Shown: piece by piece, positions 7,192-12,818 of the stretch
Layout of the letters: every line of letters starts with the position of its first letter
How positions within the stretch are numbered: position 1 is the stretch's first letter
NCBI GenBank assembly: GCA_040002735.1
Contig: JBDUDX010000137.1
Span: forward strand, 1-13,340
Origin: JADGOV01 sp040002735
Lineage (GTDB): Bacteria; Actinomycetota; Actinomycetes; JADGOV01
Length of the DNA: 13,340 nucleotides
Direction of reading: 5' to 3'
Notes under the pieces: model-generated
What the model saw: the letters and a program-made list of their open reading frames with translations, nothing else
Databases searched by the model: none
What the model was told of the DNA's origin: nothing
Translations under genes and position numbers: made by a program

Positions 7192-8184
7192 TTACTCTGC
7201 GGGCCCTTCATTTGCGGGAACTGTGGGCTTTCTGTGCGACCGCCATGAGTCCGGGCGGGCCGGCTCGGGTGGACGACCCGGGCGAACAGCAGCAGGTACG
7301 TCAGGTACCGGCGATTCCGACGCCGAGGAAGCGCCGCGGCGACCGAACTCGGTCCGCAGCGCGGGCGGCGGCAGTCGGCCGGTGGCGATCGCCCGTCCGA
7401 CCCGCAACACCCCTTTGAGGTCCGCCGTGGCGGTGGCCACGATGTCAACCCGGCTGTCCGGGTCGTCGACCCAGTCGACCGGCACCTCGCTGATCCGCAG
7501 GCCGGCGCGCTCGGCAAGGACCAGGAGTTCGGTATCGAAGAACCAGCCCGTGTCCTCCACCAGCGGCAGCAGTTGCTGGGCCACGTCACGGCGGATCGCT
7601 TTGAAGCCGCACTGCGCGTCGGAGAACCGCGCCGCCAGGGTGGCACGCAAGATCAGGTTGTAGCTGCGAGAGATGAACTCCCGCTTCGCGCCCCGTACCA
7701 CCCGGGAGTCCCGGGACAGCCGGGTGCCGATCGCGAGGTCGGAGTGGCCGGAGATCAGCGGCGCGACCAAGGGCAGCAGCGCTGCCAGGTCGGTGGACAA
7801 GTCCACGTCCATGTACGCCAGGACCGGCGCGTCCGAAGCGGCCCAGACGGTCCGCAGAGCCCGGCCCCGGCCCTTCTCCGCCAGGTGCACGGCGGTGACC
7901 TCCGGGAAGGCCACGGCCAGGGTCTGCCCGATTGCCAGCGTGGCGTCGGTGCTGGCGTTGTCCGCGATCGTGATCCGAAACGAGTACGGGACCATCGCGG
8001 ACAAGTACGCATGCAACCGGCGCACGCACGGCTCAAGGTCGGTCTCTTCGTTGAAGACCGGCACCACCACGTCGAGCACCGGTGGCAACCGCCGGGTACG
8101 TGCCGGCGGCCGGGTCGGCGCGGGGACACGCTGGGCGGTATCGGCAAGGGGGAGCGGAAGCGTGCTGGTCGTCATGGGATTCAC
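7192..8184 (-). CDS. GT2 polyprenyl-phosphate glycosyltransferase with lost GtrA domain
   Basis: A 330-residue protein of the dolichol-phosphate mannose synthase/GtrB type. These enzymes load a sugar from a nucleotide donor onto polyprenyl phosphate at the inner membrane face. The GT-A fold spans about residues 37-275: VVVPVFNEE (39-47), DNASTDAT (75-82), the metal-binding DVD at 126-128 (YMDVDLSTD), and QCGFKAIRRD (191-200). The last 50 residues (Gly/Pro/Arg/Ser-rich, about 281-330) resemble nothing in the family, and pieces of a GtrA domain lie in the other frames of the same DNA, so the tail is probably frameshift-derived. The catalytic domain looks intact, so the enzyme may still work. 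The start is GTG 8184 or ATG 8175; neither has a good Shine-Dalgarno. The GT39 gene follows after 5 bases. Divergent from the ArsR gene. Confidence 0.9.
   Translation of the reverse strand: MNPMTTSTLPLPLADTAQRVPAPTRPPARTRRLPPVLDVVVPVFNEETDLEPCVRRLHAYLSAMVPYSFRITIADNASTDATLAIGQTLAVAFPEVTAVHLAEKGRGRALRTVWAASDAPVLAYMDVDLSTDLAALLPLVAPLISGHSDLAIGTRLSRDSRVVRGAKREFISRSYNLILRATLAARFSDAQCGFKAIRRDVAQQLLPLVEDTGWFFDTELLVLAERAGLRISEVPVDWVDDPDSRVDIVATATADLKGVLRVGRAIATGRLPPPALRTEFGRRGASSASESPVPDVPAAVRPGRPPEPARPDSWRSHRKPTVPANEGPAE
7272..7339 (-). pseudogene. Out-of-frame remnant of a GtrA domain
   Basis: Within the 3' end of the GT2 gene, one alternative minus-strand frame reads RRFLGVGIAGT then stop (7336-7301). 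The third frame then reads YLTYLLLFARVV (7307-7272). Joined, they closely resemble the start of GtrA domains fused to GT2 enzymes (a pattern like RF-VVGVASTLAYLLLFALL). The rest of the domain, about 100 residues with three more helices, is absent before the GT39 start. Two frame changes plus a deletion explain this. The reading is by eye; a profile search would test it. Confidence 0.65.
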
Positions 8185-8191
8185 GGTGAGC

Positions 8192-8207
8192 CGCCGACCT
8201 GTCGGCG
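8192..8207. repeat. Inverted repeat upstream of the GT2 gene
   Basis: CGCCGAC and GTCGGCG are perfect 7-bp arms around a CT centre, starting 8 bases upstream of the GT2 GTG start. It may be a hairpin in the GT2 leader or an operator in the 117-bp divergent gap to the ArsR gene. The rest of that gap holds the ArsR promoter candidate. Confidence 0.35.
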
Positions 8208-8276
8208 CCGTGTGCCCATCCTGTGGCCGCGCTGTGCACCTCCGGGCGCGGAGGAGATCACCCGACGGCCGTTTGT

Positions 8277-8288
8277 ACAGCTAGCGGT
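8277..8288. promoter_or_regulatory. Candidate ArsR/CmtR-type operator
   Basis: ACAGCTAGCGGT is an imperfect dyad (10 of 12 positions) centred on the palindrome GCTAGC. It sits immediately upstream of the putative -10 box of the ArsR gene, where an autorepressor would block RNA polymerase. Position and symmetry are seen; binding is inferred. Confidence 0.3.
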
Positions 8289-8289
8289 T

Positions 8290-8295
8290 TACTAT
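8290..8295 (+). promoter_or_regulatory. Putative -10 box for a leaderless ArsR transcript
   Basis: TACTAT fits the TAnnnT -10 pattern of actinobacterial vegetative promoters. Transcription starting about 7 bases downstream would begin at 8302, exactly at a GTG codon in the ArsR frame. No good -35 box is found at 17 bases; TTGTAC at 8273-8278 is too close. Confidence 0.4.
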
Positions 8296-8301
8296 TCGTG
8301 G

Positions 8302-8628
8302 GTGGAGATGCTGACGTACGGGCAGGTCCTGGCCCGATTCGGTCACGCGCTGTCCGACCCGACCCGCTCGCGATTGCTACTTGCGTTGCGCGAGGCGCCG
8401 GGCTATCCAGGGGAGCTGGCGGAGATGCTGGGGGTGTCGCGGCAGAGCCTGTCGAACCACCTGGCCTGCCTGCGCGGCTGCGGTTTAGTTGTCGCCGTGC
8501 CCGAGGGACGCCGCGTCCGGTATGAGCTTGCGGACCTGCGCCTCGCGCACGCGCTGTCCGACCTGTTGGGCGTGGTGCTCACGGTTGATCCGAGCGCCTG
8601 CCGCCCCGGAGACCAAGGGTGTTGTTGA
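8302..8628 (+). CDS. CmtR-like ArsR/SmtB metal-sensing repressor
   Basis: A 108-residue winged-helix regulator. The recognition region GVSRQSLSNHLACLRGCGLVV (core at about 45-63) is very close to mycobacterial CmtR, a Cd(II)/Pb(II) sensor that uses two Cys in the CLRGC segment plus one C-terminal Cys. Here Cys56 and Cys60 are in CLRGC, and Cys100, Cys107 and Cys108 are at the C-terminus, so the ligand set is present with extra C-terminal cysteines. The family binds DNA without metal and releases it on metal binding. The frame is open far upstream, but homology begins at MLTYGQ; GTG 8302 (leaderless) or ATG 8308 are the candidate starts, and the GGTGGAG directly touching ATG 8308 is too close for a normal Shine-Dalgarno. 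Its stop overlaps the start of a CDF transporter (TGATG), so it probably controls the two efflux genes behind it. Leu62 is a TTA codon. Confidence 0.9.
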   Translation: MEMLTYGQVLARFGHALSDPTRSRLLLALREAPGYPGELAEMLGVSRQSLSNHLACLRGCGLVVAVPEGRRVRYELADLRLAHALSDLLGVVLTVDPSACRPGDQGCC

Positions 8629-9290
8629 TGGCCGCGCCGATGTTCCCCGCGCCGGTGGCGCCCGCCCGGCGGGACGTCCTCGCCCGCAGGGTTCGACTTC
8701 TGGTGACCACGACGATTGCCTACAACGTGATCGAAGCGGTCGTAGCGTTGACGGCGGGAGCCGTCGCGTCGTCGATCGCTCTGGTCGGCTTCGGCCTGGA
8801 CTCGGTTATCGAAGTGTGGTCAGCCGCTGCGGTCGCGTGGCAGTTCTCCGCCCACGACCACGACCAGCGAGACGCGCGGGAAAGAACAGCGCTGCGCCTG
8901 ATCGCCGGCTCGTTCTTTCTCTTGGCGGCCTACATCACCGTCGATGCGGTACGCGGGCTGGCTTCCGGCGGGCAGGCGCAGCACTCGACTGCCGGTCTGA
9001 TGCTGGCGGCGGTCAGCCTGCTCGTCATGCCGGTGTTGTCCACCGCGCAGCGCCGTACCGGTCGGGAGCTCGGGTCAGCATCGGCGGTCGCCGACTCGCG
9101 GCAGACCCTGCTGTGCACGTACCTCTCCGCCGTACTCCTGGTGGGGCTCGGACTCAACAGCGGGCTCGGCTGGTTCTGGGCCGACCCGGTCGCCGCGCTG
9201 ATCATCGCGGTCGTTGCCGTCCAGGAAGGCCGGCAAGCCTGGCGCGGAGACACCTGCTGCGCGCCGGGCAGGGATGCGGCGAGGTCGTGA
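8628..9290 (+). CDS. Short cation diffusion facilitator-type transporter
   Basis: A 220-residue protein with about six membrane helices between residues 22 and 200, of the type annotated as cation transporter beside CmtR-like genes in actinobacteria. Putative metal-site residues are Asp58 and Glu62 in helix 2 (GFGLDSVIE) and Asp156 with nearby Cys163 in helix 5 (ADSRQTLLCTYL). It lacks the long C-terminal cytoplasmic domain of classical CDF proteins and ends with a Cys-Cys pair (209-210) and a short tail. CDF proteins export divalent metals in exchange for protons. The start at ATG 8628 overlaps the ArsR stop by one base and has AAGGG at 8615-8619. It shares four bases (GTGA) with the next transporter gene. 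Substrate metal is inferred from the sensor (Cd/Pb/Zn-like), not shown. Confidence 0.85.
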   Translation: MAAPMFPAPVAPARRDVLARRVRLLVTTTIAYNVIEAVVALTAGAVASSIALVGFGLDSVIEVWSAAAVAWQFSAHDHDQRDARERTALRLIAGSFFLLAAYITVDAVRGLASGGQAQHSTAGLMLAAVSLLVMPVLSTAQRRTGRELGSASAVADSRQTLLCTYLSAVLLVGLGLNSGLGWFWADPVAALIIAVVAVQEGRQAWRGDTCCAPGRDAARS

Positions 9291-10213
9291 GCGATCACAG
9301 CCACGGCCATGGTCCGGTAGGGGATGGGGAAGACCACCGCCGCCGGTTGGCGACCGTGCTGGCGGTTACCACAGTGATCCTCGCTGTGCAGGTCGTCGGC
9401 GCACTCGTGTCGGGCAGTCTCGCGCTGCTCGCCGACGCCGCGCACATGCTCACCGATGCCGCCGGGCTGCTCATTGCCCTGATCGCCGCGACGCTGGCCT
9501 CGCGTCCAGCGACGGCCGCTCGCACGTGGGGGTACCGACGCGCCGAGGTGCTCGCGGCGACCGTACAGGCAGCCGTCCTGCTCGCCGTGGGAATGTTCGT
9601 ACTGATCGAGGGGATCCGACGACTGCTCGAACCGCCGCCGCTGGCCTCCACCGCGATGGTCGTGTTCGGCGTCGTGGGGCTGGCCGGGAACCTCCTGTCC
9701 ATGCTGATCCTCACGCGAGGCTGTAGCGGCAACCTCAATCTGCGGGCAGCGCTGCTGGAGGTAGCGAGCGACGCGCTCGGCTCGGTGGCTGTCCTGCTGG
9801 CCGCGATCGTCATCGCGGTCACGGGGTGGCTACAAGCCGACCCGGTAGTATCCATTTTGATCGGCGTGCTGATCGTTCCCCGCACCCTCCGGCTGCTCCG
9901 GGACACCGCTGAGGTTTTGCTGGAGGCCACCCCCCGCGGGCTGGACCTCGACGACGTCCGCCAGCACCTTCTCCGGCTGGACCACGTGCACGGAGTACAC
10001 GACCTGCACGCCTCCCAGATCACCCCCGGCTTGCCGGTACTCACCGCTCACGTCGTGATCGACGATTCCTGCTTCACCGACGGCCACGCTCCGCAGATGC
10101 TCGATCAGCTGCAGGCTTGTGTCGGCGGGCACTTCCCGGTCGCGGTCGAGCATTCCACCTTCCAGTTGGAGCCCGCCGGCCACACCGACCATGAGCCTGG
10201 CGCGCATGCCTGA
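9287..10213 (+). CDS. CzcD/ZitB-like cation diffusion facilitator
   Basis: A 308-residue full-length CDF exporter. It begins with a His-rich cytoplasmic head (SDHSHGHG). Six helices span about 22-200 and a cytoplasmic ferredoxin-like domain spans about 205-295. The helix-2 metal pair is His53 and Asp57 (LLADAAHMLTDAAG). In helix 5 the usual HxxxD is replaced by Glu158 and Asp162 (LLEVASDALGS); this may alter metal preference, though I believe some actinobacterial relatives share it. Gene end is TGA at 10211-10213. GTG 9287 is the start that overlaps the upstream stop as GTGA, supported by GAGG at 9281-9284; the frame is open much further upstream but only through other genes. Forms the last gene of the sensor-transporter-transporter operon. 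Confidence 0.92.
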   Translation: MSDHSHGHGPVGDGEDHRRRLATVLAVTTVILAVQVVGALVSGSLALLADAAHMLTDAAGLLIALIAATLASRPATAARTWGYRRAEVLAATVQAAVLLAVGMFVLIEGIRRLLEPPPLASTAMVVFGVVGLAGNLLSMLILTRGCSGNLNLRAALLEVASDALGSVAVLLAAIVIAVTGWLQADPVVSILIGVLIVPRTLRLLRDTAEVLLEATPRGLDLDDVRQHLLRLDHVHGVHDLHASQITPGLPVLTAHVVIDDSCFTDGHAPQMLDQLQACVGGHFPVAVEHSTFQLEPAGHTDHEPGAHA

Positions 10214-10282
10214 GCCGATGCCGGCTACGATCACCGGCGCGTGAGCCAGCCAGCCTGGACCGCTGCTGCCCACACACGCTGT

Positions 10283-10316
10283 CCCCGGCGCGGCGGAGAA
10301 TGCGGCTGCGCCGGGG
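10283..10316. terminator. Hairpin between convergent genes
   Basis: CCCCGGCGC (10283-10291) and GCGCCGGGG (10308-10316) form a perfect 9-bp GC stem with a 16-base loop. It lies between the stop of the CzcD-like gene and the stop of the convergent MarR gene. There is no T-run, as is common for actinobacterial terminators. It could serve both directions. A smaller 5-bp stem lies at 10220-10238. Confidence 0.6.
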
Positions 10317-10334
10317 CTTCGCGTGGGAGCTCGT

Positions 10335-11150
10335 CTACGCCGCCCGCGAGGCCAGACAATGTATGGCGCGCTGACCCCGGTGGGCGCGGTGGTGCCTGCT
10401 TCGGTGGTGCTCGGGTCCGTCATGGTGCCCGCGGCCATGCCGGCCGCGTCCTCTGCTGTGCTGCGGGCCGTGGTCTCCGTGGGGCTCGTCGCCCTCGGGT
10501 GGCCCACCATGCGGTGGCCTGGTGACGGCGGCCGGGTCCAGGCCTGCGCGGGCCGCGGTGCGCACCTTGCCCAGCGCGTCGGCCAGCGTACTGCGCTCCT
10601 CCTCGCTGAGGGCGGCGAACACCTCGTCCACCGCGGACCTGCGGTCCGACCTTGTACGGGACAGCTCTGCGGTGCCCTCGTCGGTGATCCGCAGCAGGGT
10701 GGCGCGGCGATCATCGGGATCGGGCTCGCGCGCTAAGAGTCCTTCATCTTCGAGCGCGTCGACCATCGGAGTGACGGTACGGGGTACGACCCCGACGCGG
10801 TGAGCCAACTGGCCCATGCGTTGTGGGCCGTCGGTGTCGAGGGCGGCGAGCAGAGCGGCCCGCGCGAAGGTCAAGCCCGCGGGGCGCCGCTGCCCCCCTC
10901 GGTGTGATCTGGCCCGGGCACGGAGCAGCTGCCCCACGCCGAGGAAAGCTTCGGCGAGCTCCTCGGCGGTGGTGCCGACCGGCTGGTCGGACAGCAGGGC
11001 CTGCAGATCCGGGCGCGAATCGGGCCGGCCGAAGCGGCCGCGGCCGCGGCGACGGTGCCGGTCCGGCTCGCTCGCCGGATCGTCGTGTTGGTCGTGGTGC
11101 CGGTCTGACGGGCGCTGATCGCCTCGGCCCGGCGGGGGAAATCCAGTCAT
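10335..11150 (-). CDS. MarR-family regulator with His-rich terminal extensions
   Basis: A 271-residue regulator. The MarR winged helix is at about 60-205: LTFARAALLAAL, the recognition helix VVPRTVTPMVDALEDEGL (121-138), and the wing DPDDRRATLLRITDEG, which is the family hallmark. A normal MarR protein is about 150 residues. This one has about 55 extra residues in front (including DRHHDQHDD) and about 60 behind, the latter with roughly 14 histidines in HH and HxxH patterns plus Arg/Gly. Such tails could bind metal or nucleic acid; that is inference, encouraged by the convergent metal-efflux operon. The chosen start, ATG 11150, has a strong GGAGG seven bases upstream on the minus strand; an in-frame start 14 codons earlier would run through the probable promoter. 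Leu139, next to the wing, is a TTA codon (10734-10736). Low-complexity tails make the exact 3' end less certain. Confidence 0.85.
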   Translation of the reverse strand: MTGFPPPGRGDQRPSDRHHDQHDDPASEPDRHRRRGRGRFGRPDSRPDLQALLSDQPVGTTAEELAEAFLGVGQLLRARARSHRGGQRRPAGLTFARAALLAALDTDGPQRMGQLAHRVGVVPRTVTPMVDALEDEGLLAREPDPDDRRATLLRITDEGTAELSRTRSDRRSAVDEVFAALSEEERSTLADALGKVRTAARAGLDPAAVTRPPHGGPPEGDEPHGDHGPQHSRGRGRHGRGHHDGPEHHRSRHHRAHRGQRAIHCLASRAA

Positions 11151-11169
11151 GCTGCAACCTCCAAGTTGC

Positions 11170-11198
11170 TGAGTTGTACTCACTGTACACACAGCTCA
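11170..11198 (-). promoter_or_regulatory. Candidate MarR operator/promoter region
   Basis: TGAGTTGT (11170-11177) and ACAGCTCA (11191-11198) are 8-bp inverted arms with one mismatch around a 13-base spacer, just upstream of the MarR Shine-Dalgarno. MarR proteins typically bind such dyads in their own promoters. On the minus strand TTGAGC and TACAAC could be -35 and -10 boxes, although their 15-base spacing is short. Confidence 0.4.
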
Positions 11199-11227
11199 AT
11201 ACATTTGGGGGTGCGTATGTTCCCGAT

Positions 11228-11470
11228 CTACCGTCGCCCGGATCCTCTGCGACCGTGGGAGCGACCAGCACGGCGTACCTCCCGCACTGCGGAGCGCTGC
11301 CAACCGGTGATGCTGCGGCCTCGGACGCGATACCGATCGGGGAGGGTCCCGGGGGGGCGTGGCTGCCGGCTTCGGGCGACCAGCACAACGGTCACGACGA
11401 CCACGGCGAACAACACAGCGCCCAGGCCGATCGCGGCGACATTGAGTACGCCGGCTACACCCATCTCCAC
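11228..11470 (-). CDS. Probable small membrane protein
   Basis: An 80-residue frame I cannot assign to a family. Residues 5-33 are strongly hydrophobic (GVLNVAAIGLGAVLFAVVVV) and would form one membrane helix. The remainder is very basic (RSRQPRPPGTLPDRYRVRGR), so the protein would be anchored with its tail in the cytoplasm. Third codon positions are about three-quarters G or C, lower than the surrounding clear genes but reasonable for coding. It may start at GTG 11470 or ATG 11464; the sequence GTGGAGATG leaves no normally spaced Shine-Dalgarno for either. It is transcribed towards the MarR gene and separated from it by the dyad at 11170-11198. Plus-strand frames across the same DNA have no helix or family pattern. 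It could still be a chance frame. Confidence 0.45.
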   Translation of the reverse strand: MEMGVAGVLNVAAIGLGAVLFAVVVVTVVLVARSRQPRPPGTLPDRYRVRGRSITGWQRSAVREVRRAGRSHGRRGSGRR

Positions 11471-11493
11471 GTCGCTTTCGCCGACTCATCAGG

Positions 11494-11509
11494 GCCAGCC
11501 TCGGCTGGT
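11494..11509. repeat. Short inverted repeat upstream of the small membrane ORF
   Basis: CCAGCC (11495-11500) and GGCTGG (11503-11508) are exact inverted arms around TC, extendable by one G-T pair. It lies 25 bases upstream of the minus-strand frame starting at 11470. It could be an operator or a small hairpin. Nothing else recognisable is seen in 11510-11670. Confidence 0.3.
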
Positions 11510-11676
11510 GAGGAACGATCGCGGCCCGGTCCGAAGGTTGCCTCGAGGGCAGTCCGACGGTACGTTCACTTTGGGTCCACTCCAGATTCCGGTGACGCCT
11601 AGCCATCAAGGGTGCCTTCAGGGGTCGTTGTGATCATTGCTCTGGCGTGTGATGGGCCTACTGTGTCGGCGTTGTA

Positions 11677-11721
11677 CCCCCGCATTATGGGGTTCCGCGC
11701 GGCATGTGGACGGCGCGGACC
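11677..11721 (+). promoter_or_regulatory. Tandem hairpins in the leader of the stand-alone ANTAR gene
   Basis: CCCC-GCATTAT-GGGG (11678-11692) is followed by TCCGCGC (11694-11700) pairing with GCGCGGA (11713-11719), with two further G-C pairs across a bulge. The second stem ends 21 bases before the GTG start. Loop sizes are 7 and 12, so this is not the hexaloop form that ANTAR proteins are known to bind. It may be a terminator or attenuator. Confidence 0.3.
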
Positions 11722-11742
11722 TAACACTCCACGGCTGCCCAG

Positions 11743-12039
11743 GTGAACGGCACGCCGAGCAACGAAGGCCCGCTGGCGAGTGGGGGGTTCGGTCGCGCAG
11801 TCGGGGTCGGGCATGGTGACCCGGCTGCTGAGCATGCCGAAATGCTTCAGGAGGCGATGGCCGCGCGCACGGTCATCCTTCAAGCGGAGGGCGTACTCAT
11901 GGGCCGCTATCGGATTTCCGCCGCCGCTGCGCACCGGATGCTTCGGGACATCAGCCGGCGTAGTGGCCGCCCGATTCGTCAGGTCGCCGGGGACGCATCC
12001 AAGCCGAGAGCGACCGGGTCCGGTCTGCGGAAACCGTGA
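11743..12039 (+). CDS. Stand-alone ANTAR-domain protein
   Basis: A 98-residue protein whose residues 36-86 are an ANTAR RNA-binding domain: AMAARTVILQAEGVLMGRYR, then ISAAAAHRMLRDISRR and IRQVAGDA. This follows the family pattern of a long helix with R-I-xxAxG-L, then A-xxx-LR-xS, then a V-A helix. ANTAR proteins bind tandem hairpins in mRNA leaders and act as antiterminators or translational regulators. There is no receiver or GAF sensor: the first 35 residues are Gly/Ser-rich and featureless, so activation must come from expression level, a partner, or heterodimerisation with the neighbouring GAF-ANTAR proteins. GTG 11743 is the furthest plausible start, without a clear Shine-Dalgarno; a later start near Met34 is possible. 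Its stop overlaps the next start (TGATG), indicating a coupled pair. Confidence 0.75.
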   Translation: MNGTPSNEGPLASGGFGRAVGVGHGDPAAEHAEMLQEAMAARTVILQAEGVLMGRYRISAAAAHRMLRDISRRSGRPIRQVAGDASKPRATGSGLRKP

Positions 12040-12767
12040 TGGCGACGGGCGGACTGCAGCGGTCGGTCGCCGAGGTCATCCGGCGGCATGTCGTTTCGGC
12101 GTCGTCCGTGCCCGCCGGTATCGGAACCGCGTGTGTGGAGCTTCTTGCGGTGGACGGAGCCGCGGTGCTGTTGATGGCTGACAGCGGCGCTCCCTGGCAG
12201 GTCGCCTCGCCGGTCGGCCGGCTGGCGCCACAGTTAGATGAGGCGCAGCGAACGGTCGGGGAGGGGCCGGCTCTGGACGCTTACCGATCAGGAGGGCCGG
12301 TGCTGGTTTCGGACGTGGCGGCGATGGCCGGGCGGTGGCCCGGTTTCACCTCCATTGTCCCCGCTGCGGTACAAGCGTTGTTTGCCTTTCCGCTGCAGCT
12401 GGGAGCCGTCAAGTTCGGGGTTCTGGAGATGTACCGCTGCTCGCCGGGCGGGTGGGACGGGGCGCAGCTGGGTCTAGCTCTGCAGCTGGCGGACTGCGCC
12501 GCTGAGGCGCTGATCCTCAACGTCGGGGCCGCACCTGATGACGCGCTGCACTGGCTCGAACGTCTGCCGGGTAAGGCGCCAGAGATCGATCAAGCCGCGG
12601 GTATGTCCTCGGTGCACCTGGGGGTCAGTCTCACCGTCGCTTACGCCCGGCTCCGCGGGTACGCGTTCGGAACTGGCCAGTCGCTGGCGACGGTGTCCCA
12701 AGGGGTAGTGGCCGGCCGCCTGCGCTTGAATGACGACGGCCCGCGAGCGGCCGGTCAGGTCGAGTAG
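12039..12767 (+). CDS. GAF-ANTAR RNA-binding regulator
   Basis: A 242-residue cytoplasmic regulator with an N-terminal GAF domain (about 18-165) and a C-terminal ANTAR domain (about 172-230). The GAF part shows GEGPALDAYRSGGPVLVSD, the usual signature of actinobacterial GAF-ANTAR proteins, and FPLQLGAVKFGVLEMYR. The ANTAR part reads DQAAGMSSVHLGVSLTVAYA, then RLRGYAF and LATVSQGVVAGRLRL, with the conserved Ala-Gly-Met, Leu-Arg and Val-Val positions kept. The GAF ligand is unknown. ATG 12039 shares one base with the previous stop; GTG 12036 is an equally close alternative. The gene ends with TAG at 12765-12767, and that stop lies in the outer stem of the RNA element preceding the next gene. 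Leu66 or a neighbouring Leu in PQLDEA is a TTA codon. Confidence 0.88.
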   Translation: MATGGLQRSVAEVIRRHVVSASSVPAGIGTACVELLAVDGAAVLLMADSGAPWQVASPVGRLAPQLDEAQRTVGEGPALDAYRSGGPVLVSDVAAMAGRWPGFTSIVPAAVQALFAFPLQLGAVKFGVLEMYRCSPGGWDGAQLGLALQLADCAAEALILNVGAAPDDALHWLERLPGKAPEIDQAAGMSSVHLGVSLTVAYARLRGYAFGTGQSLATVSQGVVAGRLRLNDDGPRAAGQVE

Positions 12768-12814
12768 CCTCTGCACGGTGGCGGCGCGAGCGAGTGGGCG
12801 CTCAGGCTGGAGGG
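12766..12814 (+). promoter_or_regulatory. Putative ANTAR-binding tandem-hairpin element at a ribosome-binding site
   Basis: Hairpin P1 is CTGC-ACGGTG-GCGG (12771-12784, one G-T pair). Hairpin P2 is GAGCG-AGTGGG-CGCTC (12788-12803). Both have six-base loops with A at position 1 and G at position 4, the signature of ANTAR protein targets. A 3-base linker separates them. AGCCT (12766-12770) pairs perfectly with AGGCT (12804-12808), closing a compact three-way junction. The Shine-Dalgarno GGAGGG follows directly at 12809-12814, four bases before ATG 12819. An alternative stem, CCTCTG (12768-12773) with TGGAGG (12808-12813), would hide the Shine-Dalgarno and break P1 and the outer stem. Pairings are seen directly; the switch is inferred. 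Confidence 0.55.
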
Positions 12815-12818
12815 TCCG

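Noticed and set aside
7573..8301. Upstream extension of the ArsR frame into the GT2 gene
   Set aside because: The frame is open but lies opposite the GT2 coding sequence, and homology to CmtR-type sensors begins only at about 8308.
8489..9286. Upstream extension of the CzcD-like frame through the first CDF gene
   Set aside because: The extension overlaps the ArsR and short CDF genes and lacks helices. The CDF family begins with the His-rich head at GTG 9287.
10323..10736. A plus-strand frame with hydrophobic valine-rich segments opposite the MarR tail
   Set aside because: The hydrophobic run is the complement of histidine codons (CAC/CAT read as GTG/ATG) in the MarR tail. The MarR frame has a strong Shine-Dalgarno and a complete winged helix.
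10823..11602. A 259-residue plus-strand frame crossing the MarR start and promoter
   Set aside because: It runs antisense to the MarR domain and through AT-rich regulatory DNA, with composition typical of a non-coding frame and no domain.
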